Shown here piece after piece: positions 35,545 to 43,487 of a DNA stretch of 64,000 nt. The notes below the pieces were generated by a model. The model worked only from the letters and a program-made list of their open reading frames with translations. It searched no databases and was not told where the DNA came from. Numbering within the stretch: the first letter of the stretch is position 1; each line of letters begins with the position of its first letter. Origin of the DNA: Streptomyces sp. S4.7 (GTDB lineage Bacteria > Actinomycetota > Actinomycetes > Streptomycetales > Streptomycetaceae); assembly GCF_010384365.1 (NCBI RefSeq), contig NZ_CP048397.1:6262001-6326000 (forward strand), written 5' to 3'. Both the position numbers and the translations under genes were made by a program.

Positions 35545-36914
35545 CAGAAGTCCCAGCCCTCGTCGGCAGCTGCGTCCTGGGCGTCCGCCGGGACGGCCGG
35601 CGGTTCGGCGGCGAACGAGTCGCCCGCCATACCGGCCGACAGCGTGGTGCCGTCGGCCGGGTCGATCAGGATGAAGGAGCCCGTACGGCGCGAGTCGCGG
35701 TAGGCGTCGAGCGCCAGCGGTTCGGCGGTGCGGACCGTGACCCGGCCGATGTCGTTGGCGACGAGCTGCCCCGGCGCGGGATGCTGCGACAGGTCGTCCA
35801 GGGTGAGCCGGGACGGGATGTCCTTCACGATGGCCTTCACCGTGCGCGTCGTGTGCTTCAGCAGCACCCGCTGGCCGACGGTGAGCGGCCGGTCCGCGAC
35901 ATGGCAGACGGTCGCCTCGACGTCCTGCGTGCTCGCGGGGACACCGGAGCTGGGCGCGATCAGATCGCCGCGCGAGACGTCCACGTCGTCCCCCAGCCGG
36001 ATCGTCACCGACTGCGGCGCCCACGCGATGTCGACGCTCTCACCGAGCGCGTCGATGCCCTCGATGGTGCTGGTGCGGCCCGACGGCAGCACGGTCACGG
36101 CCTCGCCGACGCGCAGCACGCCGGAGGCGATCTGGCCCGCGTAGCCGCGGTAGTCGGGGTGCTCGGCGCTCTGCGGCCGGATCACGTACTGGACGGGGAA
36201 GCGGGCCGGGCAGCCGGACAGATCGTGGCTGACGGCGACGGTCTCCAAGTGCTCCAGGACGGTCGGCCCGCCGTACCAGTCCATGTTTCCCGAGGGCTCC
36301 ACCACGTTGTCCCCGGCCAGCGCCGAGATCGGGATCGCGGTGACCTCGGGGACGCCGAGCGAGGCGGCGTACGCGATGAACTCCTCGGCGATCGCGGCGA
36401 ACACGGGCTCCGCGTACTCCACGAGATCCATCTTGTTGACGGCCAGCACCACGTGCGGGACCCGCAGCAGGGCCGCCACCGCCGCGTGCCTGCGGGTCTG
36501 TTCGACCACCCCGTTGCGCGCGTCGACCAGCACGACGGCCAGCTCGGCGGTGGAGGCGCCGGTCACCATGTTCCGGGTGTACTGCACGTGCCCGGGGGTG
36601 TCGGCGAGGATGAACCGGCGCCGGGGCGTGGCGAAGTAGCGGTAGGCGACATCGATGGTGATGCCCTGCTCGCGCTCGGCTCGCAGTCCGTCGGTCAGCA
36701 GCGCCAGGTCGGGGGTGTCCTGGCCGCGGCCGAGCGAGGCGCGCTCGACGGCCTCCAACTGGTCGGTGAGCACGGACTTCGAGTCGTGCAGCAGCCGCCC
36801 CACCAGAGTGGACTTGCCGTCGTCCACGGAACCGGCGGTGGCGAAGCGCAGCAGGGTGGTGGCCGACAACTGCTCGGCCAGCTGGTCGGCGGCGGCCGGG
36901 TGACCTGTGGTCAT
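35544..36914 (-). CDS. cysN: Sulfate adenylyltransferase large subunit CysN
   Basis: 456-aa GTPase subunit of ATP sulfurylase, which activates sulfate to APS together with CysD. G1 is GSVDDGKSTLVGRL (28-41), G3 DTPGHVQYTRNM, and G4 NKMDLVEYA; EF-Tu-like domains II and III follow. No fused APS kinase domain is present; APS kinase is the separate cysC. It starts 2 nt after the cysD stop. Confidence 0.96.
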   Translation of the reverse strand: MTTGHPAAADQLAEQLSATTLLRFATAGSVDDGKSTLVGRLLHDSKSVLTDQLEAVERASLGRGQDTPDLALLTDGLRAEREQGITIDVAYRYFATPRRRFILADTPGHVQYTRNMVTGASTAELAVVLVDARNGVVEQTRRHAAVAALLRVPHVVLAVNKMDLVEYAEPVFAAIAEEFIAYAASLGVPEVTAIPISALAGDNVVEPSGNMDWYGGPTVLEHLETVAVSHDLSGCPARFPVQYVIRPQSAEHPDYRGYAGQIASGVLRVGEAVTVLPSGRTSTIEGIDALGESVDIAWAPQSVTIRLGDDVDVSRGDLIAPSSGVPASTQDVEATVCHVADRPLTVGQRVLLKHTTRTVKAIVKDIPSRLTLDDLSQHPAPGQLVANDIGRVTVRTAEPLALDAYRDSRRTGSFILIDPADGTTLSAGMAGDSFAAEPPAVPADAQDAAADEGWDF

Positions 36915-36916
36915 CG

Positions 36917-37900
36917 TTAGAAGTACCCTTCGCGCTTGCGGTCTTCCATGGCGGCCTCGGACATCTTGTCGTCGGCGCGGGAGGCGCCGCGCTCGGTGAG
37001 GCGGGAGGCGGTGATCTCCGTGATGACGGCGTCCAGCGTGGTGGCGTCGGAGTCGACGGCGCCCGTGCAGGACATGTCGCCGACGGTGCGGTAGCGCACG
37101 AGGCGGGTCTCGGTGGGCTCGCCGTCCTTGGGGCCGCCCCAGTCACCGGCCGTCAGCCACATGCCGTGGCGGTTGAAGACCTCGCGCTCGTGCGCGAAGT
37201 AGATCTCCGGCAGCTCGATGCCCTCGCGTGCGATGTACTGCCACACGTCCAGCTCGGTCCAGTTGGACAGCGGGAAGACCCGGACGTGCTCGCCCGGCGC
37301 GTGCCGCCCGTTGTAGAGCTGCCACAGCTCGGGGCGCTGGCGGCGGGGGTCCCACTGGGAGAACTCGTCGCGCAGGGAGAACACCCGCTCCTTCGCCCGC
37401 GCCTTCTCCTCGTCGCGGCGGCCGCCGCCGAAGACCGCGTCGAACCGCTCGGCCTGGATCTTCTCCGTCAGCGGCAGGGTCTGGAGCGGGTTACGGGTGC
37501 CGTCCGGGCGCTCGCGCAACGTCCCCGCGTCGATGTACTCCTGCACGGACGCGACGTGCAGGCGCAGCCCGTGCTCGGCCACCGTACGGTCGCGGTAGGC
37601 CAGCACCTCGGGGAAGTTGTGACCGGTGTCGACGTGCAGCAGGGTGAAGGGCACCGGCGCGGGCGCGAACGCCTTCAGCGCCAGATGCAGCATAACGATG
37701 GAGTCCTTGCCGCCGGAGAAGAGGATCACCGGCCGCTCGAACTCGCCCGCCACCTCACGGAAGATGTGCACACCCTCCGACTCCAGGGCGTCCAGATGAC
37801 TCAGGGCGTACGGGGCCTCGCCGCCGCCGGTGGTCCCGGCACCCTCGCCTCGGTCGCTGCCATCGGTGCCGCCGGTGACGGATGCGACGGTGGTGGTCAT
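36917..37900 (-). CDS. cysD: Sulfate adenylyltransferase small subunit CysD
   Basis: 327-aa PP-loop subunit of ATP sulfurylase. The PP-loop ATP-binding motif is PVILFSGGKDSIVMLHLALK, followed by LLHVDTGHNFPEVLAYRD and the CysD block GGGRRDEEKARAKERVFSLRD. The end (AAMEDRKREGYF) is the canonical C-terminus. The first 25 residues are a Gly/Thr-rich extension. Its ATG overlaps the cysC stop (ATGA). Confidence 0.96.
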   Translation of the reverse strand: MTTTVASVTGGTDGSDRGEGAGTTGGGEAPYALSHLDALESEGVHIFREVAGEFERPVILFSGGKDSIVMLHLALKAFAPAPVPFTLLHVDTGHNFPEVLAYRDRTVAEHGLRLHVASVQEYIDAGTLRERPDGTRNPLQTLPLTEKIQAERFDAVFGGGRRDEEKARAKERVFSLRDEFSQWDPRRQRPELWQLYNGRHAPGEHVRVFPLSNWTELDVWQYIAREGIELPEIYFAHEREVFNRHGMWLTAGDWGGPKDGEPTETRLVRYRTVGDMSCTGAVDSDATTLDAVITEITASRLTERGASRADDKMSEAAMEDRKREGYF

Positions 37901-38445
37901 CGGGCCAGACCCCTCTCGGTGAGCAGCGCGTGGAGCGCCGCCGCGGACTCCTGCACGGACTGCGTGTGCGACTCGATACGCAGATCGGGCTCCTCGGGGG
38001 CCTCGTAGGGGTCGTCGACACCGGTGAGACCGCTGATCTCGCCGGCCGCCTGCTTCGCGTACAGGCCCTTCACGTCCCGTACGGAGCACACCTCGACCGG
38101 AGTCGCGACATGTACCTCCAGATACGCGGTGCCCTCACTCTGGTGGCGCTTGCGTACGGCCTCGCGGCTGTCGGTGTACGGGGCGATCACCGGTACCAGC
38201 GCCTTGACGCCGTTCGACGCCAGCAGTTCGGCGACGAATCCGATGCGCTGCACGTTGGTGTGCCGGTCCTCGCGGCCGAAGCCGAGGCCCGCGGAGAGGA
38301 ACTCGCGGATCTCGTCGCCGTCCAGGACCTCCACGCGGTGGCCCTCGGCGCGCAGCCGGCCGGCCAGTTCGACGGCGATGGTGGTCTTGCCCGCGCTGGG
38401 CAGTCCGGTGAGCCAGATCGTCGCGCCCTGCTCGGTAGGGCTCAT
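37897..38445 (-). CDS. cysC: Adenylylsulfate kinase CysC
   Basis: 182-aa APS kinase that makes PAPS from APS. The P-loop is TGLPSAGKTT, followed by the DGDEIREFLSAGLGFGREDR substrate loop and the lid region GLYAKQAAGEISGLTGVDDPYE. The presence of both cysC and a cysteine-rich cysH means PAPS is probably made for sulfation or as an alternative route. It is coupled to its neighbours: TGATG overlap with cysH and ATGA overlap with cysD. Confidence 0.95.
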   Translation of the reverse strand: MSPTEQGATIWLTGLPSAGKTTIAVELAGRLRAEGHRVEVLDGDEIREFLSAGLGFGREDRHTNVQRIGFVAELLASNGVKALVPVIAPYTDSREAVRKRHQSEGTAYLEVHVATPVEVCSVRDVKGLYAKQAAGEISGLTGVDDPYEAPEEPDLRIESHTQSVQESAAALHALLTERGLAR

Positions 38446-39173
38446 CAGTGCAGCCCGCATTCGGTCTTGGAGTTGCCCGCCCAGCGGCCGGCGCGGGCGT
38501 CCTCGCCCTCCAGCACCCGGCGGGTGCAGGGCGCGCAGCCCACGGAGGCGTAGCCGTCCTGGAGCAGCGGGTTGGTGAGGACGCCGTGTTCGGCGACGTA
38601 CGCCTCCACGTCCTCCTGGGTCCAGCGTGCGATCGGCGAGACCTTGACCTTGCGGCGCTTGTCGTCCCAGCCGACGACCGGGGTGGCGGCGCGGGTCGGC
38701 GACTCGTCGCGGCGCAGCCCCGTCGCCCAGGCGTCGTACGCGGTCAGGCCCTCTTCGAGGGGCTTGACCTTGCGCAGGGCGCAGCACAGGTCGGGGTCGC
38801 GGTCGTGCAGCCGCGGTCCGTGCTCGGCGTCCTGTTCGGCCACCGTCCGCAGGGGGGTGAGCGTGATGACGTTGACGTCCATCACGGCGGCGACGGCGTC
38901 ACGGGTGCCGATCGTCTCGGGGAAGTGGTAGCCGGTGTCGAGGAAGACCACGTCGACGCCGGGCAGGGCGCGGGAGGCGAGATGGGCGACCACCGCGTCC
39001 TCCATGGAGGAGGTGACGCAGAAGCGCGTGCCGAAGGTGGTGGTGGCCCAGGTGAGGATCTCCAGGGCGGGGGCGTCCTCGAGTTCGCGGCCCGCGCGTT
39101 CGGCGGTTTCCCTCAGCTCGGCCGCCTTCCGGTCGGCGGCCGTCCGTGCGTCGGTCCCGGTGAGAGTCGTCAT
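38445..39173 (-). CDS. cysH: Adenylylsulfate (APS) reductase CysH
   Basis: 242-aa reductase that converts APS to sulfite with thioredoxin. The PP-loop-like core has RFCVTSSMEDAVVAHLA and VFLDTGYHFPET. The paired cysteines DLCCALRKVKP and CAPCTRRV are the [4Fe-4S] ligands that mark APS reductases rather than cluster-free PAPS reductases. The C-terminal TECGLH carries the catalytic Cys. ATG at 39173 overlaps the previous small gene (ATGA). Confidence 0.95.
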   Translation of the reverse strand: MTTLTGTDARTAADRKAAELRETAERAGRELEDAPALEILTWATTTFGTRFCVTSSMEDAVVAHLASRALPGVDVVFLDTGYHFPETIGTRDAVAAVMDVNVITLTPLRTVAEQDAEHGPRLHDRDPDLCCALRKVKPLEEGLTAYDAWATGLRRDESPTRAATPVVGWDDKRRKVKVSPIARWTQEDVEAYVAEHGVLTNPLLQDGYASVGCAPCTRRVLEGEDARAGRWAGNSKTECGLH

Positions 39174-39346
39174 ATCCGTTCCCCTCCGTCGTCCGTCGTC
39201 AGGCCACGGGTCAGCAGCCCGAGGAACTTCAGCTGGAAGGCCCGGTTGCAGGCCTCGCATTCCCAGGCGCCGTGGCCCTGTTCATTCGGGCGCAGGTCCT
39301 CGTCGCCGCAGTAGGGGCAGTGGAACGGGGCGGCGCGCTCGTTCAC
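39170..39346 (-). CDS. Small zinc-ribbon protein of the cys operon
   Basis: 58-aa protein. CPYCGDE and CEACNRAF form a four-Cys zinc ribbon or rubredoxin-like knuckle. It is embedded between sir and cysH with 4-nt overlaps on both sides (GTGA and ATGA), so it is certainly translated with them. The GTG at 39346 is preceded by GAGGAGG. In S. coelicolor a hypothetical gene holds the same place. A role in electron transfer or metal handling for sulfite or APS reduction is plausible but unproven. Confidence 0.85.
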   Translation of the reverse strand: MNERAAPFHCPYCGDEDLRPNEQGHGAWECEACNRAFQLKFLGLLTRGLTTDDGGERI

Positions 39347-41040
39347 GACAGCGCCTCCTCGGACGCGCGGGCCGCCCAGGTGGCGAAGCGCTCGTCGCTC
39401 TCGCGCTCCTTCTGGAAGCGCGTCAGGACACGCTCGACGTAGTCGGGGAGTTCGGTGGCGGTGACCTTCAGACCCCGGACCTTGCGGCCGAACGAGGGCT
39501 CCAGACCGAGCGCGCCGCCGAGGTGCACCTGGTATCCCTCGACCTGGTTGCCGTCGTCGTCCAGCATCAACTGTCCCTTGAGACCGATGTCCGCGACCTG
39601 GATCCGGGCGCAGGCGTTGGGGCAGCCGTTGACGTTGATGGTGATCGGCTGGTCGAAGTCGGGGATACGGTCCTCCAGTTCGTCGATCAGCGAGGCGCCG
39701 CGCGCCTTGGTCTCGACGATCGCCAGCTTGCAGAACTCGATCCCGGTGCAGGCCATCGTGCCGCGCCGGAACGGTGACGGCTTGACCCGCAGGTCGAGCG
39801 ATTCCAGGCCGGCGACGAGCGACTCGACCCGGTCCTCGGCCACGTCGAGCACGATCATCTTCTGCTCGACGGTGGTCCGCACCCGGCCGGAGCCGTGCTC
39901 CTCGGCGAGGTCCGCGATGTTCTTCAGGGTCGGGCCGTCCACCCGGCCGACACGCGGCGCGAAGCCGACGTAGAAGCGGCCGTCCTTCTGGCGGTGCACT
40001 CCGACGTGGTCGCGCCACTCCTCCACGGGCGTCGCGGGCGCGGGACCGTCGATGAGCGTCCGCTTCAGATACTCGTCCTGAAGGATCTGCCGGAACTTCT
40101 CCGCGCCCCAGTCGGCGAGGAGGAACTTCAGCCGGGCGCGGGTGCGCAGCCTGCGGTAGCCGTAGTCACGGAAGATCGCGATGACGCCGGCCCAGACGTC
40201 GGCCACCTCGTTCAGCGGGACCCAGGCGCCGAGCCGCTGACCGATCTTGGGGTTGGTCGACAGGCCGCCGCCGACCCACAGGTCGAAGCCGGGGCCGTGG
40301 TCGGGGTGCTCGACACCGACGAAGGCGATGTCGTTGATCTCGTGCGCGACATCGAGCAGCGGCGATCCTGAGACGGCCGTCTTGAATTTGCGCGGGAGGT
40401 TCGAGAACTCCTTGGTGCCGATGAAACGGGCGTTGATCTCGTCGATCGCCGGGGTGCCGTCGATGATCTCGTTCTCGGCCACGCCCGCGACCGGTGAGCC
40501 GAGGATCACGCGGGGCGTGTCACCGCAGGCCTCGGTGGTCGACAGGCCGACGTCCTCCAGCCGTCGCCAGATCCCGGGAACGTCCTCGATCCGGATCCAG
40601 TGCAGCTGGATGTTCTGCCGGTCGGTGATGTCGGCGGTGTCCCGGCCGAACTCGTGCGAGATCTGGCCGATGACCCGCAGCTGCTCGGTGGTCAGCCGGC
40701 CGCCGTCGATCCGGACCCGCAGCATGAAGTACTCGTCGTCCAGCTCCTCCGGCTCCAGGATCGCGGTCTTGCCGCCGTCGATGCCGGGCTTGCGCTGGGT
40801 GTACAGCCCCCACCAGCGCATCCGTCCCCGCAGGTCGGCGGGGTCGATGGAGTCGAATCCGGCCTTTGAGTAGATCGTCTCAATGCGTGTCCGCACATTG
40901 AGACCGTCGTCGTCCTTCTTGGCCTGCTCGTTGGCGTTGAGGGGAGTGAAGTGACCCACGGCCCACTGGCCCTCGCCGCGGTGACGGCTCACCTTGCGGC
41001 GGGGCGTGGCGGCAGCGGGCTTCTCAGGGGTGGCGGCCAT
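39343..41040 (-). CDS. sir: Ferredoxin-dependent sulfite reductase Sir
   Basis: 565-aa siroheme/[4Fe-4S] enzyme of the NirA/Sir family that reduces sulfite to sulfide with six electrons from ferredoxin. The cluster ligands are seen in CTGIEFCKLAIVETK and NVNGCPNACARIQVADIG. Substrate-side Arg/Lys residues lie in RQNIQLHWIR and SPRVILG-like segments. A nitrite reductase is distinguished by context: this gene heads the cysHCDN operon. The ATG at 41040 follows GAAGGACG. A conserved leader peptide lies 125 nt upstream. Confidence 0.95.
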   Translation of the reverse strand: MAATPEKPAAATPRRKVSRHRGEGQWAVGHFTPLNANEQAKKDDDGLNVRTRIETIYSKAGFDSIDPADLRGRMRWWGLYTQRKPGIDGGKTAILEPEELDDEYFMLRVRIDGGRLTTEQLRVIGQISHEFGRDTADITDRQNIQLHWIRIEDVPGIWRRLEDVGLSTTEACGDTPRVILGSPVAGVAENEIIDGTPAIDEINARFIGTKEFSNLPRKFKTAVSGSPLLDVAHEINDIAFVGVEHPDHGPGFDLWVGGGLSTNPKIGQRLGAWVPLNEVADVWAGVIAIFRDYGYRRLRTRARLKFLLADWGAEKFRQILQDEYLKRTLIDGPAPATPVEEWRDHVGVHRQKDGRFYVGFAPRVGRVDGPTLKNIADLAEEHGSGRVRTTVEQKMIVLDVAEDRVESLVAGLESLDLRVKPSPFRRGTMACTGIEFCKLAIVETKARGASLIDELEDRIPDFDQPITINVNGCPNACARIQVADIGLKGQLMLDDDGNQVEGYQVHLGGALGLEPSFGRKVRGLKVTATELPDYVERVLTRFQKERESDERFATWAARASEEALS

Positions 41041-41165
41041 GGCTGGATACGTCCTTCGGGACTACGGAGGGCGGCTCTGACCTGCACACAGGGCTGACGG
41101 CGCAGCGGTGCGCAGAGGGAGGGACGAGCGGGGGCGAGCGAGGGGGGCGACAGGAGCTGTGCTGG

Positions 41166-41249
41166 TCAGCTCGGTCGACAGATGGCGCTGGACATGCGGC
41201 CGAGATCGACGTGCCGCCGACTCACCAAGGCAATTCCAGCTGTAGACAT
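41166..41249 (-). CDS. Leader peptide of the sulfite reductase operon
   Basis: 27-codon ORF on the minus strand, 125 nt upstream of sir. The sequence MSTAGIALVSRRHVDLGRM continues SSAICRPS. The core SRRHVDLGRMSSAIC is the conserved signature of the actinobacterial leader peptides found in front of sulfur-assimilation genes; the family resemblance is strong. Translation of its near-terminal Cys codon is a plausible sensor for cysteine supply. No Shine-Dalgarno is seen before the ATG; the GTG at codon 9 (41225) is an alternative start. Confidence 0.8.
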   Translation of the reverse strand: MSTAGIALVSRRHVDLGRMSSAICRPS

Positions 41250-41280
41250 GGGGGAAGCCTGGCACGCGGATCTGAGGGCA

Positions 41281-41305
41281 GTCCACTACGATCCACGATG
41301 TGGAC
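41281..41305. promoter_or_regulatory. Inverted repeat upstream of the sir leader
   Basis: GTCCAC (41281-41286) and GTGGAC (41300-41305) flank a 13-bp centre containing two CACGATG/TACGATC-like blocks. On the minus strand it is 31 bp upstream of the leader ATG, in the likely promoter of the sir-cys operon. It could be an operator; no motif for a known sulfur regulator was recognised. Confidence 0.4.
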
Positions 41306-41317
41306 GCGAGTGTCCCA

Positions 41318-41899
41318 CTATCCGGGATGGGGTGTCGGATGGGCGCCGGCCCACGGACCCGGCGCCGTCACGTCCGGCTCCTCGGTCACCTTCGTGTCGA
41401 AGAGGGTGAAGCCACGCCGCAGATAGTTGTCCATCGCGTGCTCCCCGTCCTTGGAGCAGGTGTGCAGCCAGACCCGCTTCGTGGGCGTCCGCTCCGGCCT
41501 GCGCTCCGCCATGTCCCAGGCGCGCGCCACACCGTACGACAGCAGGTGCCCGCCGATACGGCGGCCCCGGAAGGCCGGGATGAGCCCGAAGTACACGATC
41601 TCGACCGTGCCGTCGTCCCTTGCCTCCAGCTCCACGTAACCCGCCGGAGTGCCCCTCTCGTACGCCACCCAGGTCTCGACGCCCGGCCGGGAGACGGCCT
41701 CGTGCCACTCCTCGTACGACAGGGAGAGCCGGTCGGTCCAGCGGATGTCACCGCCGACGGCGGTGTAGAGGAACCGGCTGAACTCCGCCGAGGGGACCTC
41801 GGACCGGACGATCCGCACGTCGCCGTCGGGCGCGGTGGCCGGCCGCAGATCGGCCGGTGAGGTCTGTTCCAGGGACCAGGTGGTCACAGTGATGCTCAT
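41318..41899 (-). CDS. GNAT family N-acetyltransferase
   Basis: 193-aa single-domain acetyltransferase. Motif A reads VYFGLIPAFRGRRIGGHLLSYGVARAW, preceded by YVELEARDDGTVEI. The end VWLHTCSKDGEHAMDNYLRRGFTLF is the usual motif-B region. The substrate is unknown. The ATG at 41899 is 6 nt after the regulator stop, so the two genes are probably co-transcribed. Confidence 0.9.
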   Translation of the reverse strand: MSITVTTWSLEQTSPADLRPATAPDGDVRIVRSEVPSAEFSRFLYTAVGGDIRWTDRLSLSYEEWHEAVSRPGVETWVAYERGTPAGYVELEARDDGTVEIVYFGLIPAFRGRRIGGHLLSYGVARAWDMAERRPERTPTKRVWLHTCSKDGEHAMDNYLRRGFTLFDTKVTEEPDVTAPGPWAGAHPTPHPG

Positions 41900-41904
41900 G
41901 GGCG

Positions 41905-43230
41905 TCAGGGAACCACGCGGCCTTCCTCCGGCCAAACCGGCCGCGGCGGCTCATTTGCGGACCGTCCGTCCGTCACCGCCGGGGCCGTCGAGTGGGGGAG
42001 CAGGTCCGTCGGGTGGTCCGGCCGTAAGACCGACACCTCGACCTCCTCCTTGAAGCGGTACGGCCGGTGGGCGAGCACCCCCGCCAGATGACGCCGCACC
42101 CGCGACATCTCGGCCCGCACCGTCGCCGTGCGCGTCGGGTCCCCGAAGACGTCGGCCGCCAGCTCCGCCGCGCTCCGGCCGTCCCGGCGCACGGCCAGCA
42201 CGTACAGCAGCTCGGCGTGGCGCGGGGTCAGCTCCTGCGCCCAGCTGCCCGCCGCCCCCGAGACCGTCACGGACCACCGCCGGGGCCGGCTCAGGTCCAG
42301 CACGACCTTGCTGGGCGCGTCCGGCGGCGGCTCCTCCTCCACCGTCAGCAGCCAGCCGCCGGGCAGCGGCTCGACGGTGCACATGCCGAGCGTTGGCAGC
42401 CAGAGCCGTCCCGGCCGCACCGACTTGGGCAGCGGCAGCCGGTCGACCGGCGCCATACCCGTCACGGCGGCCGTCCAGCCGTGTGTGTCGACGGCCGCGG
42501 CCCGCCCGCCCACCCGGCACAGGATCGGCGCCGCCACCGAGCGCAGCCGCTCCACGGCCCGCAGATGCCGCTCCCGCAGCTCGCTCTCGGCGAGTCTGGC
42601 GACGGCGGTCACCAGCGCCAGCGTCGCCGGATGGAAACTCGTCGCCGGGCCGCTCACGTCGACGACACCGAGCAGCCGTCCGTCGCGCGGATCGTGCACC
42701 GGCGCCGCCGCGCAGGTCCACCGCGTCAGGGTGTGCACGAAGTGCTCGGCCGAGTGGACCTGCACCGGAGCCCCGGCGGTGAGCGCCGTGCCGATCGCGT
42801 TGGTCCCCGTGGCCCCCTCGGCCCAGGACACGCCCTCCTCCAGGCTGATGCCGTCGGCCCGCCGCATCACCTTGGCGTTGCCCTCGCGCCACAGGACGCG
42901 GCCCTGTTCGTCGGAGACCACCAGGATCTGGAGCGAGGCGTCGACGAAGCCGCCGAGCCCGTCACAGACGCCGCGTATCACCTCACCGAGTGCCGATGTG
43001 CGACGCCGGTGTTCGAGTTCCTCCGGCGTCATCACCACCGGGCCGGTCTCCTGGTGGGGGCTCACGCCAAGGCGCCGCATCCGCTGCCACGACGCCTCGA
43101 TGACGGGGCGGGGCGGCATCGGCGGCCGGTCACCGGCCAGCGACGCCTCCCGGATCTCCTGGAGCAGCCGTGTCGCCCGGCCGCCGTCCATCGCGGCCAG
43201 GCGGGACAGGTTGAGCGGTGTGTGCTTCAT
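41905..43230 (-). CDS. GAF-domain transcriptional regulator with winged-helix C-terminus
   Basis: 441-aa cytosolic regulator. The N-terminal part (RPVIEASWQRMRRLGVSP) and GAF region, with LEEGVSWAEGATGTNAIGTAL and CAAAPVHDPRDGRLLGVVDVSG, are like AcoR-type activators. The sigma-54 AAA domain is missing. The C-terminus (QELTPRHAELLYVLAVRRDGRSAAELAADVFGD, TVRAEMSRVRRHL) is a winged helix-turn-helix. This form is common in Streptomyces and may sense small molecules. The promoter region carries two TGCAACC repeats 10 bp apart (43346-43362). Confidence 0.85.
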   Translation of the reverse strand: MKHTPLNLSRLAAMDGGRATRLLQEIREASLAGDRPPMPPRPVIEASWQRMRRLGVSPHQETGPVVMTPEELEHRRRTSALGEVIRGVCDGLGGFVDASLQILVVSDEQGRVLWREGNAKVMRRADGISLEEGVSWAEGATGTNAIGTALTAGAPVQVHSAEHFVHTLTRWTCAAAPVHDPRDGRLLGVVDVSGPATSFHPATLALVTAVARLAESELRERHLRAVERLRSVAAPILCRVGGRAAAVDTHGWTAAVTGMAPVDRLPLPKSVRPGRLWLPTLGMCTVEPLPGGWLLTVEEEPPPDAPSKVVLDLSRPRRWSVTVSGAAGSWAQELTPRHAELLYVLAVRRDGRSAAELAADVFGDPTRTATVRAEMSRVRRHLAGVLAHRPYRFKEEVEVSVLRPDHPTDLLPHSTAPAVTDGRSANEPPRPVWPEEGRVVP

Positions 43231-43487
43231 CGGGCCCCCGGCGGCGTACGGCGATGTATCGATTCCGCATTATGCGGAGCTGATCGCTCCGCTCGCTCCA
43301 TCGTGCCGTTCCGGCCCGTTCACGGGCGGCGGTTCGGATATTTTCTGCAACCACTTGCAACCCTGGCGAACGGCCGCTGCCATGCGTGAAGGTGACAGCA
43401 AGTCGTGGGTGGTGCCGTGTCGGCGCAGCACCACCCACGGCCCTGAACAGGGGAACACCGCACCGGCCACGGCCGGGCGCCGGCGTC

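Noticed and set aside
39343..41040. Nitrite reductase NirA
   Set aside because: Same fold, but the operon with cysH, cysC, cysD, cysN and the sulfur leader peptide indicates sulfite as substrate.
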